Source: Melastoma dodecandrum (lineage: Eukaryota > Streptophyta > Magnoliopsida > Myrtales > Melastomataceae). Taken from it: a DNA stretch of 64,000 nt. Position numbers and translations under genes: made by a program. The notes under the pieces are model-generated. The model was given only the letters and a program-made list of their open reading frames with translations, was not told the origin of the DNA and ran no database searches. Positions 1-12,321 of this stretch are shown one piece after another. Location of the stretch: positions 2,852,001-2,916,000 of the forward strand of contig JARUPY010000606.1 of the NCBI GenBank assembly GCA_029817715.1. The letters are read 5' to 3'. Position 1 is the stretch's first letter. The number at the start of each line of letters is the position of its first letter.

Positions 1-1621
1 AGGAGTTCGGAACACAACTCAAAATGATCAAAAGAATAAGTCGATATCGAGGGGGTGTTAAAAAATTACAACCGACCCATACTCTTGATTTCTCTAGAAT
101 TCTCCCTTGGTTAGTATGATAGTGGCTAATTTTTTTACTATGTAGGCAAATGTCTAAAACTTTTCCATAGGTTGGTAGATTAAATGGTGTCGGCAAGGTA
201 AACGTCAAGGTAAGGAGCTTCCCTCACATTTGTAACCACCAAAAACAAAAGTTAAGAATAATTGAAGTTCTCCTCACCTCAATTCATTCCAACCTTCATC
301 CCTCTTCAAATAGTTTAGAAAATACTTTGGTGGGTTCGAGTCCAACTTTCGGTAGGGTTGTGACGAAACTTAAGCTCAACGGATGGCACGTTGGAGAAAG
401 TGAAAGAGAGTTAATGTTAACCCGGACAAAGTTCCCGGTATGAAGGTCATATCCCCTCACTGTGCCTGCATTCTCCTTGGTTCGAAGTAAGGTCTATTGA
501 TCACTTATTAGAGGTTTCACTATAACATTTAGTAGGATGTGAGGGGGTTACCGATATAGTCCCTTGAAAGGACATCTTGACTATCAGCAAGAATTACTGA
601 GTGCAACAAGTATGACACATTTACATAATCAATATTTTATATGTGGTCACTAATTTGCACTTGTATCACAACATCCTAGCTGAGAGGAACTTTGGATTGT
701 GATACATCTGAAATCATACATGTGAATCAAAACCGACAGAGTCAAGGGAACATGCATGCTACAATTCAATGTTTCGATTGTTGCATAATTCAACATTATA
801 GACATTTTTTCCCAAGAGGCCTAAATGTGGCACTTGCTCGCGAAGATCACCATGGGCAGCCAATCTGAACATAATGTGACCCGGAAACACTCAGGATGAT
901 GCCTAAAGAGACGAAGACAATAAATTACTAACATTTAATTAAGCACATTATGTTTACAGTTTTACACCAGTGAGCTCCAAGAAACGATTTAGAATCAGAG
1001 GACGAGAAGTTGATACCGCACTGTGACACGCATTGATGTTGCACTTGTGGCGACATGTTGTTTGGCCTAAAACGGGAGCTCGGAGGGATCGCTAGGCTAG
1101 GAGAAACGACATGATCTTCCCGATGTAGGACGCTATTGTCAGAAGAGTTCTTTTAGGAATAGTCATTGCCGGTTTTACCAACTTTCATGATCCCTATAGA
1201 AGGATTATCTCACACAAATTTATATTGTTTTGAGGATGTCGAATTGTGACCCCGTGCGTTGTATTCAGTCCAACATCAACCCAATGTGTACACACACGTT
1301 AATAAAATGCAAAAAATATTGATTTATGGTTTTAACTTTGAGTCAATTTTATGTTTTTTCATTAATTTAGTCAGTTATATAATTTTGTTATTAACTTTTA
1401 TTTTTATTTTTATTTTGAAGAATCTTGAATTTTATTACGCGAAACCCAAATATTTCTTAATAAATATTTTTCATTTATCGACTAAAAAAGAAAAGAAAAT
1501 AAAAATAGAAAATTTTGACAATCAAATCAAGTGAGGTGTAAGCCGAAGTTGAACTATTTTTGGTGATGTTGTAAAAAATACGCAAAATCAATAAAGACCG
1601 AATGATGACGTTATTGTAAGG
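1..1621. other. Upstream non-coding DNA, nothing recognised
   Basis: No reading frame here resembles a known protein. The sequence is mixed-composition to AT-rich, most strongly AT-rich at about 1290-1520 and 1720-1830. The short open frame at 1259-1534 is low-complexity and Phe/Ile/Lys-rich, as expected from AT-rich DNA. I see no tRNA, LTR or terminal repeat. It is distal upstream sequence of the kinesin gene or old transposon debris. Confidence 0.5.
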
Positions 1622-2124
1622 CCGTTTCTACTAGTAAAGTGGATTACGAGGTGAAATGAATGAGATGTTGTAGCTCATATATGATACGGGTGAGACTATA
1701 TTAAGGTCTTATTTGGCTTTCCTTACAAGAAATTCAAGATTGACCAAAATAAAAATAAAAATAAAAGTTGATGATAAAATTATATAAAAAATTAAATTAA
1801 TGATAAAACAGAATTTTGGCCCGATAAAATAATATGAAACGAGAGAGAGAGTATGAAATGTTCATAAAACATGAATTCAGATGGAGCCAACGGCCGGGAT
1901 CATCCGAAGAATTGCGGAGGGCCCATTTTAGGCCGAGAAGAGGCCCAGTGGCTGGGAACGGTCCGGCTCCTTTTTTCCCACCGGGCGATTTTCAAATTAT
2001 TTCGAATCGAACTCATTCCCCCGCTCCCCTCTCTCCAACCTTGCTCTGCTCTTCTTACGTCGTCTTCTTCTTGGAAATCATTAAGGAAAACTCTGACTGA
2101 CGACTACTTGCCTCGGTCGAACGG
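1622..2124 (+). promoter_or_regulatory. Kinesin promoter/5' leader with MSA-like AACGG cores
   Basis: Four AACGG cores (the heart of the plant mitosis-specific activator element bound by three-repeat MYB factors) lie before the kinesin start: 1622-1626 (reverse strand), 1889-1893, 1957-1961 and 2120-2124. The one at 1889 has the best flanks (CCAACGGCC). The last two probably lie in or near the transcribed leader, which is pyrimidine-rich at about 2011-2075. MSA elements drive G2/M expression of mitotic genes, which fits a spindle kinesin. No clear TATA box was seen. Short cores occur by chance, so the assignment is tentative. Confidence 0.35.
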
Positions 2125-2141
2125 AGCTTCCTTCTTCCCCT

Positions 2142-5100
2142 ATGTTCTCCAGGAACCAGAACAAGCCCCCTCGCAGCCCCACCGCCGGCGTAAGCCCTGG
2201 GAATCGCTCCCCCCCTCCTCCGTGTGTTTCTGCTAGGGTTTGGGTTCCGTGGTGTTTTCTGATTTGTTCCTCGCTGGGTTTTGGGTTTGGATTTGTTTGT
2301 TTACTGGGAAATTAGGCGGTCTATTCATGGCTTGGTGCTATGATAATGTGATTCGACCTGAGATTGGACTTAACTGTGTGCTTGCTTGGTTTGGCGTTCC
2401 TTGGGTTAGATGTGATTGCTGCTCTTGTTGATAAGTGTTCTTTGGATTCGTAGAATAAGGGGGGAGGGAAGGATGCCGCATCGAATAAACGTAACTGGGT
2501 GGGCACGGCTAGGGCTGCCGGTCCTGTGACCTCCGTCCGGAAGAGGCAGGCGTTTGCTGACGTGAGCAGTAGGCCTGATGCGATTTCTGGAGCTGATGCG
2601 GCTAGCTTGGAGGATTCGGAGAGCACGCCGGTCGGATTTACCAAGGAGGAGGTCGAGGAATTGTTAAGTTACAAGCCCAAGATTAAGAAGTTCGATCATA
2701 AGGTCTTTTCATTTTGCTGTTAATGTCTCTGGTGTTGTCAACATAAGTCTTTTGGAGTAGTGGAGGTGCATGTCCATCTTCTGGTGTTGTTCGTGAGAAA
2801 GAGAATTCTTTATCTGGGTCTTGCAGGCAAATGCAGATATGATGAGCGAGCATAATAAAAGACTCAGGCTTTGCGTTAAGTGGTTTCAGAATGTTGAAGA
2901 AACCCACCTTGCTGAACAGCAAGGGCTACGTGCTGCGTTGGAATCTGCGGAGAAGAAATGCGCTGAAACAGGTAATGGAGCCCATGTATGTACAAACACT
3001 AATTACTACTTTCTTCTGTGAGGTACACGAGCAATCCAACTACTGCTTGAACAGTGTGGCCATCTCATCCGCTCTTTTGAAGGGAAGGCCATAATGCTTC
3101 CTCTTCCATTATCTCTTCCAGGATTGGGTTTAAATGCTGGATTAGCTTCTTACTAGTAGCATTTTGAAGCTGCTGTTCCCAATTTGTTTGGAAATTGTCT
3201 CTATACTGTCAGATGATACTTGAAGTTGACTCGAATCTGCTTTGTGCTTCCAGAAGCTCAGATGAAAAAAAGCTTGGAGGAGCTGGACAGAGTGATTTGT
3301 GGAATGAGAAATGAGAATATGTCTTTACAGGAGCAACTTGCAAAGGAAGCGTCAGAAAAGCTGGAAGTTGTTGAATGCCATTTGAAAGAGAAGGAAGGAA
3401 GAATTGCTGCAGAGAAATCACTGGCATCTATTTTAGAAGATCTTGAAAAGTGCAAACAAGAGATTTTGGCTGCTAATCAGCAGGTGAAAGCAAATACTAT
3501 TCTCTTTTATTCGCTCCCTTTGTCTCCCACTGTGATGTTTGATTTTGTATTTATATTTAAATCAACTGCAGATTGTATCACAGGAGGATAAGTCCAAGAA
3601 ATTGCAAGAATATAACACCAGCTTGCAACAGTATAACAGCAAGCTACAGACAGATTTATCAGTTGTGAACGATACTCTTAAACGTGTGGAAAACGAGAAA
3701 CTGTCAATCGTGGAGAATCTTGGTGCTTTGAGGGGTCACTATACTGCACTCCAGGAGCAACTAGCATCTTGTAAAGTAAGTTCATTTCAGTGGATTTACT
3801 GACCTTCGTTTATTTGAAGTTCATAGGAGATAAAGGGTAAATGTAATAAAAATAGAACAGTTGTTTTAACAAAGTTTAAGGTCATGCAATTGCAAGGTAT
3901 TGATTTGATGTGTCCTGCTCATATATGCCATGGTTCCATTGGTTCTCCTTTTTCTCGTTGTTGATTGTTTTATCTTCAGCTAACTCGTCTCAAAATTGTC
4001 TAGGTTTTGGGTGATGAAGCAAACAGACAGAAGGAATCATTAAAAATGGAAGTCAAATGCCTTAGAGAAGAGCTGCAACAAGCCAGGGAGGAACGGGACA
4101 GCCAGAGAGCTCAAGTGCAAGCATTGAGTGCTGAAGTGTTGAAATATAAAGAAAGCACAGGGAAATCATTCATGGAGCTGGATAAATTGATGATAAAATG
4201 CAATGCGTTGCAGGTTTGTGATACCATTTTGGCATGGGATAGTTGTATATTCTCGGCATTTGACATAATTCTTTCTTCCACAGGATACATGCTCAGCGCA
4301 GACCCAACAATTAAGAACTATCCAATGCCAGCTTACATCTGCAAATGAGAAATTGAAGGTAAGGCTTCTATTATCTATATTTTCATATCATGGATTTTTC
4401 TTTTTTGCAGTTCTTCAAATGGTTTACCGTTGTATTGTTAGATGGCTGATATGTCCGTTGCTGAAACGATGGTCCAACATGAAGAGAAAAATAGGATTAT
4501 ACAAGAGTTACAAGATCGACTTGCCAAGGCAGAAAATCGTGTTGTGGAAGGCGAGGCATTGCGAAAGAAGTTACATAACACCATTCTGGTATAGGCCTCT
4601 CATTTACCTCTCGATGATTATGTCTTACTTTGGGGTTATCTATTATTTCTTTTCACACCATTGTATGTCTCATTCTAGGAACTAAAAGGAAACATCCGAG
4701 TATTTTGCCGAGTACGCCCGTTGATGCCCGATGATGGTGCTGGAAATGATGCAGTCATCGCTTATCCTACGTCAACCGAAGCTCATGGACGTGGCATTGA
4801 ATTGTTACAGAATGGTATGTTTATGTTTTATCGCCTGGAATTAATATTGGTCAGTTCTGATGGTATAGCTTCTGATTGTAAATATTATGTTCAATCATTC
4901 ATCCAAATTTATGACTCAAGTATTTGTTCATCAACATTTTTAGCAGATTTCCTCGATTGCATGTTTCTTTAGTGAATAGTTCCATGTTGCATGAACAAAT
5001 TTAACTGATGAATTATGTGGCTGTTATTAGGTGGACAGAAATATCCCTTTACCTTCGATAAAGTATTTACCCATGATGCCTCTCAAGAATCGGTTTTTGT

Positions 5101-6649
5101 GGAGATATCTCAGCTTCTACAGAGTGCTCTTGATGGCTATAAGGTACACTTAGGAGATGAATTTTTCCGAGCAGCCTCTTTTTTACTATTTCCTGTTGGT
5201 AGAATGTCACGGCTAGTTTTTTTACTTTAAGAAAGATTTTGTCCAAGCAATAGCTGCGTCATTTGTATGTGGTTTCTTTAACTACCAGAAATATCAATAA
5301 GAGCTTGGATAATGTTGAGCATGTCCTATGTCAGGTCTGCATATTTGCTTATGGCCAGACAGGCTCCGGCAAGACCTACACAATGATGGGCAAGGCAGAT
5401 GCTCCAGAACAGAAAGGAATGATACCGCGTTCGCTCGAACAGATATTTCAAACAAGCCAGACACTTTTGGCACAGGGGTGGAAGTATAAATTACAAGTAA
5501 GTGGTCGATCAATTTGTAGGCTTATACATAAATATTCATTGTTCGCATACTAATGTTGTTCCTGTCCTGCGTAGGCCTCAATGCTTGAAATTTACAATGA
5601 AACAATTCGAGATCTACTGGTTCCAAACAAAGCAAGCGGCTTGGAGATTTCTCGCAGCGAAAATGGAAAGCAGTATACAATTAAGCATGATGCCAATGGA
5701 AATACTCATGTATCAGACCTCACAATCATCGATGTGTGCAGTATGAAGGAGATTTCTTTGCTTTTAGAGCAAGCAGCTCAAAGCAGGTAAATTTTCACCT
5801 CCTGTACCTTAAATGCTTTGGGTAAGCAGTTGGCGGCACTTAGAAATTTTCTGAACACTTTCTAATTTCTGATAACATTTCACGCTTATCTAGGTCTGTT
5901 GGCAAGACAAATATGAATGAACAATCGTCGAGAAGTCACTTCGTCTTCACATTGCGAATATACGGAGTGAATGAGGTACAATAACACTTCATGATGTTAA
6001 ATTACCTTTTTGCCCATTTCTATTCCCGTTCTGGCTGATCGGTTGTTATGTATATGTTAGACAACAGAGCAACAAGTGCAAGGGGTTCTAAACCTTATCG
6101 ATCTGGCGGGCAGTGAAAGACTTTCGAAGAGTGGCGCAACAGGCGACAGATTAAAAGAAACTCAGGTCGTAGTCTGCGCATTGTAGTTGTTTCCTTGTAC
6201 GCCATTTGCCTTTTCCACTACTGATGTCTCTCGCTAATGCAAGGTCAGGCTATCAACAAAAGCCTTTCCTCATTGAGTGACGTTATATTCGCATTGGCAA
6301 AGAAGGAGGACCATGTCCCATTCAGAAACTCCAAGTTGACTTATCTTTTACAGGTAAGCACTTAATAGCCTGATCTCAGATTGTATCATCATTGTGTTTT
6401 GGCTCTTCCGGAAAGCCATTTTTTATATCGTTTTCTTGATTGTACCTTGTGGGCAGAACTAATCCATGCATTGTTTCACTTTGTCAGCCGTGCTTGGGTG
6501 GTGACTCAAAGACACTGATGTTTGTAAATGTCTCTCCTGAGCCGTCTTCAGTAGGTGAGTCCTTATGTTCTCTTCGTTTCGCTGCGAGGGTAAACGCTTG
6601 TGAGATCGGCGTCCCTCGTCGCCAGACGGCAATGCGGCTTACAGAATGA
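2142..6649 (+). CDS. KIN14C: Kinesin-14 minus-end motor, KIN-14C/ATK1 type
   Basis: Sixteen exons join in frame to 794 codons: 2142-2189, 2454-2702, 2827-2971, 3254-3483, 3572-3775, 4004-4213, 4284-4358, 4442-4588, 4679-4814, 5031-5143, 5335-5496, 5575-5786, 5894-5975, 6061-6165, 6249-6353, 6488-6649. All junctions are GT-AG. The protein has a basic N-terminal tail starting [13 protein letters not shown], a long coiled-coil stalk (about residues 90-430), the class-14 neck [14 protein letters not shown] at 437-450 and a C-terminal motor. P-loop GQTGSGKT is at 526-533, switch I NEQSSRSH at 652-659 and switch [10 protein letters not shown] at 683-690. Length and tail match Arabidopsis ATK1/KATA (793 aa), a minus-end-directed motor that focuses spindle poles in meiosis and mitosis. 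The C-terminus after [11 protein letters not shown] is a few residues shorter than in ATK1. All nucleotide-binding motifs are present, so the gene looks functional. Confidence 0.95.
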
Positions 6650-8811
6650 AGGGTTATGGCTAACACCCCGGTGCACAGTTTTCCGTGTAATGCCCTCGTA
6701 ACCCATGTCATACGGCGGCAGGATTTGTAACAGAGCTCATGTAATTCTCCTCAGGCAAGATTATGTTCTTGCCGATTGCTACCATAGTTTGATTATTGAC
6801 AGAGAACAATTTTTGTAACCTCTTACAAACCAGGTTCATTTCATATTAATACTGAAATTGATTATTGGATTTCTTGTTCCTCGCTTGAGATTGTGATTAT
6901 TACTAATCTATACAGAGCACAAGGGCAAATTCAAATTCAAAATTACAAATCCTGGTCCTTCTCTGGCTCCCTCTAATTCAAACAATCATTTAGCAGCCGC
7001 TTCTGGGTTTTCTAGAACGACTGGCCGACCTTACCCGGTTTGCAACTCTTTCTGAGAAAAAAAGGATCAAATGTTCAGACTTAACGAAGTAAGGTCAACA
7101 TTTTTGGTAATCCTGGGAAAAAGAACCGAGAAATAGGGCTTACGGTCATGTTGCCGTCCTGGGTGTGTTTTCTTTCATGCTAATAAGAAGATGAGGATGA
7201 TAGCGTTGAGTACCATGGTAGTGGACGAAGCAATAATGATAGGGCCACTCTCGAGACGTGCTTCCATCAAGGATTTCTCCACGCGCCTTCAGTCTTTGAG
7301 CTTTGTCTTCTTAAATCTTTGAGGCCGCTTTTTCGAATTCTCGAAATAGTTATCAAATAAATGAAACTTTGGGGTTAGAAAATTTCAATTGAAATAAACA
7401 AACAAAAATATGAAATTCACGTATTAAATTTTCCGTTTGTTTACGTGGGTTGTGTTATCCGGGATCCTCGTGATTCCTTCCCAGGTGGAGCTCCGTTATC
7501 CCTCGCATTAGAAACAACGCCGCAATGTGTGAATAATTGAATAAATCCATATTTCATTTTATCACAACACGTTAAATTAAAATTGTAATTTAACATACCA
7601 AAAAAAATGACAAATATCGATTAAAAAGATCAAAAGTCGATGGACTCCGAATTAATCGAAATCAGCGAGTTTGTTTTGATTTCAATAAAAGCAATAAGTT
7701 AAAATTTTCCACACACGCACGAACAGAGAATAGATAACAAATAAAATAAAATAAAGTAAAAATAATATTATAAAAAAGATGAAAATAACAATAACGAGTG
7801 AAAGACTTAACAGAGATTGTCTCCGTCTCTTAATGCTGATGATGAACCCGAGCCACAGGTTGCGTGACGACATCGGTAGCGGCTGGCTCCATGAAGGCGA
7901 GGTGGTGTCCGGAGAAGATAGCGTGGGTTTAGCGCTCCGTGATGGCGGCAAGGGTTTGGGGCTTAGCTGTCGGTGTGATGGCCGCAAGTGTCGACCTTGG
8001 GAAGATATTTGCAGTTGGGGAGGCTGGTTGTCGCGTCCGGATTTCTTGCCGGAGGCAGGGACAGGCGACTAGGTCTGCCGATCTGGTTGTCTGTCTAGGA
8101 ATTAGTGACAAAGGGCGAAAGGTGCGAGGCTGCCATGATTGGATCCTAGCCGTTGGTCACTGGAAGGAGGAGGGGGTTTAGTTTGCTATGCTGTAGTTGA
8201 GACGATCAGATCCTTCCGTCGCTGTTGACTTGAGGAATGAAGAGGCTGCCGACGACGTAGATTGAGAACGGGGTCAAGCTGTCGCGGAGGGTGTTTGGAC
8301 TGTCGCTGAAAGGGACATAGCCAACCGCTCCGCGGACATGCATAAACAAACAAACGCATCAAGCAAAGAGGGGGCCCCTTGCGAAGCCAGAGGCTGCCGG
8401 GGGCGACGGTTGAAGGTTCTCAGATTCATGACCAGAGATAGACGCTGGATGAGTGGAGTGACTAGAAGGCTCCGATTGCCCTTTAGATTGTTGGCATGAT
8501 GTGCTCCCAATCGCGTGCATTTCGGCCGGCTGATTGCAGCAACCCTCTGATGTGGGTTGGCCGAGGTGAATCTCCTTATATGTTGTTGAACGCTGGAGAC
8601 GTGGGCAGACGACGGGGAGAAGGAGCACGACCTGCCTCCAGGAGATACGAAACGAAACTGGTGTTTGTGTAGGGGTTCTCCGTAGCCGGCGGTTTCCTTG
8701 GTTCAACCGACACGGAGGATCGCGTAGGAGGAGACCCGAATTTCTGCTCAGGAGGCTACATCTCTATAAGGTGGTAGTCCAGGTTAAACCTTTTGTATCT
8801 TATTAACCAAC
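6650..8811. other. Kinesin 3' flank and unassigned DNA
   Basis: The first 200-300 bases are probably the kinesin 3' UTR. About 7330-7800 is AT-rich. About 7800-8760 is GC-richer and carries short open frames on both strands with no recognisable domain. This GC-richer part lies where the 5' LTR of the copia element at 9.06-13.74 kb should be, but I could not match it convincingly to that element's 3' end. A stretch at 7175-7267 (reverse strand) encodes a 30-residue hydrophobic tail with a stop just upstream, and I do not call it a gene. Confidence 0.4.
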
Positions 8812-8823
8812 GATAATCAGAGC
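8812..8823 (+). other. Possible decayed primer-binding site of copia element 1
   Basis: GATAATCAGAGC resembles the initiator-tRNA-Met primer site TGGTATCAGAGC used by plant copia elements. It lies about 490 bases before the first recognisable gag homology at about 9301. If real, the 5' LTR ends just before it. Confidence 0.35.
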
Positions 8824-9300
8824 AGAACCAATCAATAAAACCCATCCGCGGAATTCGCCTATACAAGTGTCTCGAAAGCCCGAAAACGGATCACGTCGGA
8901 AATATTTGGGATCATTTAGTCTTCAGAAAATGTAAGTTCTAAAACACGTTTGGCATGCAAACGATGGATTTCAAGAGGAGCACGATAACTAGGGATTTCG
9001 GTTAGTAAACGAAAAGTAAAATTGAAATAAAGCCGAGCGCTACGGCAACACCTTTTTCTATGTGCGTGTGTTTCCACCTAGGGATTGTCCGATGTCAAGG
9101 ATCGGGGCTGGCTCCGGTCGACTGTCTAGTGTCAATGATTGGGGATAGCGGGAGTGGCGCCGGTGAGGAATCGTTGATGACCGCTTTGGGGTGCTACCGG
9201 CAATACCGTAGACGAAAAGGAGGTGCCGGTGTGAGTGGAGTTGCCGGGAAACCGTTGGTTGTCGAGACTATCGCTGTTAGTCGTCGACCTGGAAATAGCC

Positions 9301-10178
9301 CCCAGTCGCCGTTCTTTGTGAACTCCACAGACTTGCAGGTGGTGAGTATTGTCTCCCCTGAACTAACGGAAGGAAATTACCCATCAAGGAGAAGGTCAGT
9401 AGAGTTGGCACGGTCGATCAAAAATAAGTTGGGATTTATTGATGCGACGATAGAGAAACCCGTTGCAAATAGTACTTTGTTTTCTGCTTGGATTTGCTGT
9501 GACAATCTAGTAAAGGCTTGGCTGCATAAATCAGTTTCAGCCCCGGTTGCGTCGACTATTTTCGATCTCAACACAGCGAAGGAGATATGGGAAGAGTTGA
9601 AGGAAAGGTATGGGGAACCAGATGACTCGAAAATCCATCAATTGCAGTTCAATACCATGGTTTGGTGCAGCAAGTCAAGGCAGTCTCTAGGTTCTGTTCT
9701 CAATTTTAAGAGAGCTTAGAGTTTATCGACCTATCCTGTTCTGTGAATGTGGGAAGTATGAATGTGGTTGGCAACGAGAGTATGTTGAGCAACAATAAAA
9801 AATATGGTGTTTAAATTCTTAAACGGGCTAAGTAGAGAGTATGAAGGGCTGATGACACAAATACTTCTGAGGAAAACGTTTCCCACATTAGGAGAAGCAT
9901 ACAACATAGTGCAACGAGAGGAGTTGCAGAGAACTATGAGAAGTGAAGAAAATATGACGTTTGTACATCCAGTAGCAGCAACAATAGTTGCAAAGAGTGA
10001 GCATGAAGTAGAGAAGGTGGTGGAGTCAGGTCAGATGAACTATGCTGGAGAGAGGAGGTTTAATCCAGACATTATCTGTGATAACTGTGGAAAAAAGGGC
10101 ACGTCAAGAGGGAATGTTATTTCCTGGTTGGCTTTCCGACTAGCACCAGAGGAGGCAGAGGCCGAGGAAGAAGCATAA
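9301..10178 (+). pseudogene. Copia element 1 gag (broken)
   Basis: From about 9301 the translation matches the copia-type gag domain: a short N-terminal block before the variable loop, then W-C-D and W-L core motifs and the E-I-W-E-E-L-K-E-R-Y helix at about 9580-9610. The frame ends at 9719 and gag homology resumes at about 9804-10178, so the middle of gag is shifted or deleted. In the nucleocapsid part a Cys-X2-Cys start is present at about 10075-10093, but the frame slips at the A6G3 run at 10093-10101. The downstream His and Cys of the CCHC zinc knuckle lie in the neighbouring frame. Gag would normally form the cytoplasmic virus-like particle; this copy cannot. Confidence 0.8.
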
Positions 10179-10245
10179 TGAGATATCAAGGGGGGACAAC
10201 ATAAGGACAATTAATCTAGTCAAGAATGGAGGAGGAGCATCTGAT

Positions 10246-10731
10246 GTGCAGCAACTTTCACGGTTAAACCTGACTGGGAACCAAGTTCAAAAGCTATTGT
10301 CATTGCTAAGTGTGGAAGAAAATAGTCAATCTAATGCCCTGGTTCCCCACAGACAATCTGGTCAGCCATCTACGTCTTATGTCCCTTCTACAACCTTTTC
10401 AGGTACCATATCTACCATGCCTTTTCATAGCAAAGCCATTCGGGCAAACCTTGAAACTTGGATTCTAGATACAGGAGCAACAGATCATGTTGTTTCTAAT
10501 CTCACTTGCTTTTCTAACTATCAACAATTGAACCCATCATTACAGATTAATCTTCCAAACAATACCACAGTTCTTGCCACACACAGAGGGGTAATACATT
10601 TGAATTCAACTCTTGTTCTGGGGGATGTACTTTTCGTACCAGAATTCCAATTTAATCTTATCTTAGCCAGCAAACTTACTAAAAGGCCATATATTTGTCT
10701 CGTTCTGTCACACAATTGTTGTTTTATCTAG
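10246..10731 (+). pseudogene. Copia element 1 protease region
   Basis: The aspartic protease signature W-I-L-D-T-G-A-T-D-H is visible at about 10459-10488, with the catalytic Asp in the D-T-G-A core typical of copia proteases. The homology continues through the flap and the V-L-F-V-P-E-F motif near 10630. The frame then ends at 10731, so protease and integrase are no longer joined in one frame. The protease normally cuts the Gag-Pol polyprotein. Confidence 0.8.
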
Positions 10732-10746
10732 GACTTACGTAATTGG

Positions 10747-11529
10747 ATGACGATTGGACTTGCTAAAAGAAGAGGAGGCTTGCATGTGGTCGAGGAGATG
10801 GCTGGAAACAAGCAATCTGGAAACACTTCAAACATGCATCATCAACTTGCTCAGTTATGTGCATCAGGCACATTACATGTTTTCAGCATAGTTAGGCATT
10901 GCACTAGCCTAGATAGCTTCGATCTCTGGCATTTAAGACTAGGACATGTTGCACAAAACAAAATACCTTTCTTGAAGTTGTTACAACCAAGTATTACAAT
11001 ATTACATAACAATGCTTGTACGGTTTGTCATCAAGCTAAACAGAAAAGGTTGGTTTTTCCAACAAATAGAATACAAAGTGCAGCTCCTTTTGATTTATTG
11101 CACTGGGACATATGGGGTCCCTACTCAGTCACAGCATTAGGAGGATATCGGTTCTTTCTGACCATTATTGATGACTTTACAAGAGTGATTTGGGTGTTTC
11201 TGATGCAAACAAAGGCAGGAGTTAGGAATTTGTCACAAAACTTTAACAGTTTTGTAGAAACACAATTTCAAGCAAAGATTAAAGGGATTAGGAGTGACAA
11301 TGGCTCTGAGTTTTTCATGACAGACTTCTATAAGAAACATGGCATAATACATCAGATTTCTTGTGTAGAAACACCACAGCAAAATGATGTTGCAGAACGC
11401 AAACACCAACATTTGCTAGAAGTGACCAGAACTCAGTTGTTCCAGGCAAATATGACTATGTACTTTTGGGGATATGCATTACTAGCTGCAACACATATCA
11501 TTAACCGGCTGCCTAGTAAAGTAATTTGA
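10747..11529 (+). pseudogene. Copia element 1 integrase (truncated frame)
   Basis: The GAG-pre-integrase zinc-binding region (W-H-L-R-L-G-H near 10930, C-T-V-C near 11020) is followed by the integrase core. Catalytic acidic residues are at 11107-11109 (D), 11296-11298 (D) and 11395-11397 (E). The last two are 33 residues apart, a little shorter than the usual 36-residue step, and the Q-N-G motif reads Q-N-D, so the catalytic core has been altered. The frame ends at 11529. Further integrase/linker homology continues to about 12220 in other frames (for example 11673-11990 and 11821-12222). Confidence 0.85.
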
Positions 11530-12321
11530 GGGTGTTTGGGTCACTGTGTTTTGCATGTACACAGTCACATGACAGAAAGAAACTTGACAAAAGAGCATGA
11601 ACTTGTGTCTTTCTTGGTTATACTCTTGGAGTCAAAGGGTATTATCTATTTGATCTAACCAAGCAAACAGTAGTGATATCCAGAGATGTAGTCTTTCATG
11701 AGTTAATCTTTCCTTTCAAATTACAACAAAATGTGCATTCATCCACAAAATCATTAGTTTTGCCATCTTTTCCAGCACAAACTTCTGCTGCATCATCCTG
11801 GCATAAACAAGACATTCAAGATGCAACCGATCATACTATTTGTCCATCAGACAGTATCTCATGCAGATCCTGCATTTGGGCTAGAACAGCATACCAATCC
11901 AGAAAAGTTAGAGCATACACACATACCATCAAACACAATTCATTCAGATTCTATTTTGCGAAGAAGTACAAGAGACAGAAAAGTTCCTAGTTATCTCAGC
12001 GACTATCTTCATAGCCTCTCTTCACAACAAGCAAGTCCTGAGTCATCTGAGATGCACAGCAAGTCAGTTCATTCCATCTTGTTACCCTCTTCTAACCTTT
12101 ACCCAATTGAGCCATATATATCTTATTCACGACTGTTCAAACCTTATAAGCCTTACCTATTGTCTTTGGAGCATTACTCTAAACCTCGTGGCTATCGAGA
12201 GGCTAGTAGTATTTCACACTGACAAGAAGCAATGGCAGTTGAACTACAGGCCCTTCAGGAGAATGGCACATGAGAGATAGTTCCTCTGCCTTCAGTTCAT
12301 CGGGCAATTGGTTGCAAGTGG

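Noticed and set aside
1259..1534. 91-codon open frame
   Set aside because: Low-complexity Phe/Ile/Lys translation in AT-rich DNA, with no domain and no codon bias.
7175..7267. 30-residue hydrophobic tail on the minus strand (ESGPIIIASSTMV...)
   Set aside because: Could be the last exon of a membrane protein, but a stop lies just upstream and no other exon is recognisable.
8355..8410. Possible match to 14103-14150 as LTR copies of copia element 1
   Set aside because: The two stretches share GCATCAA and GAAGCCA/AAAGCCA blocks, but the similarity does not extend on either side.
8359..8706. 115-codon minus-strand frame
   Set aside because: No domain, composition-driven (Ser/Gln/Pro), and overlaps other open frames in GC-richer DNA.
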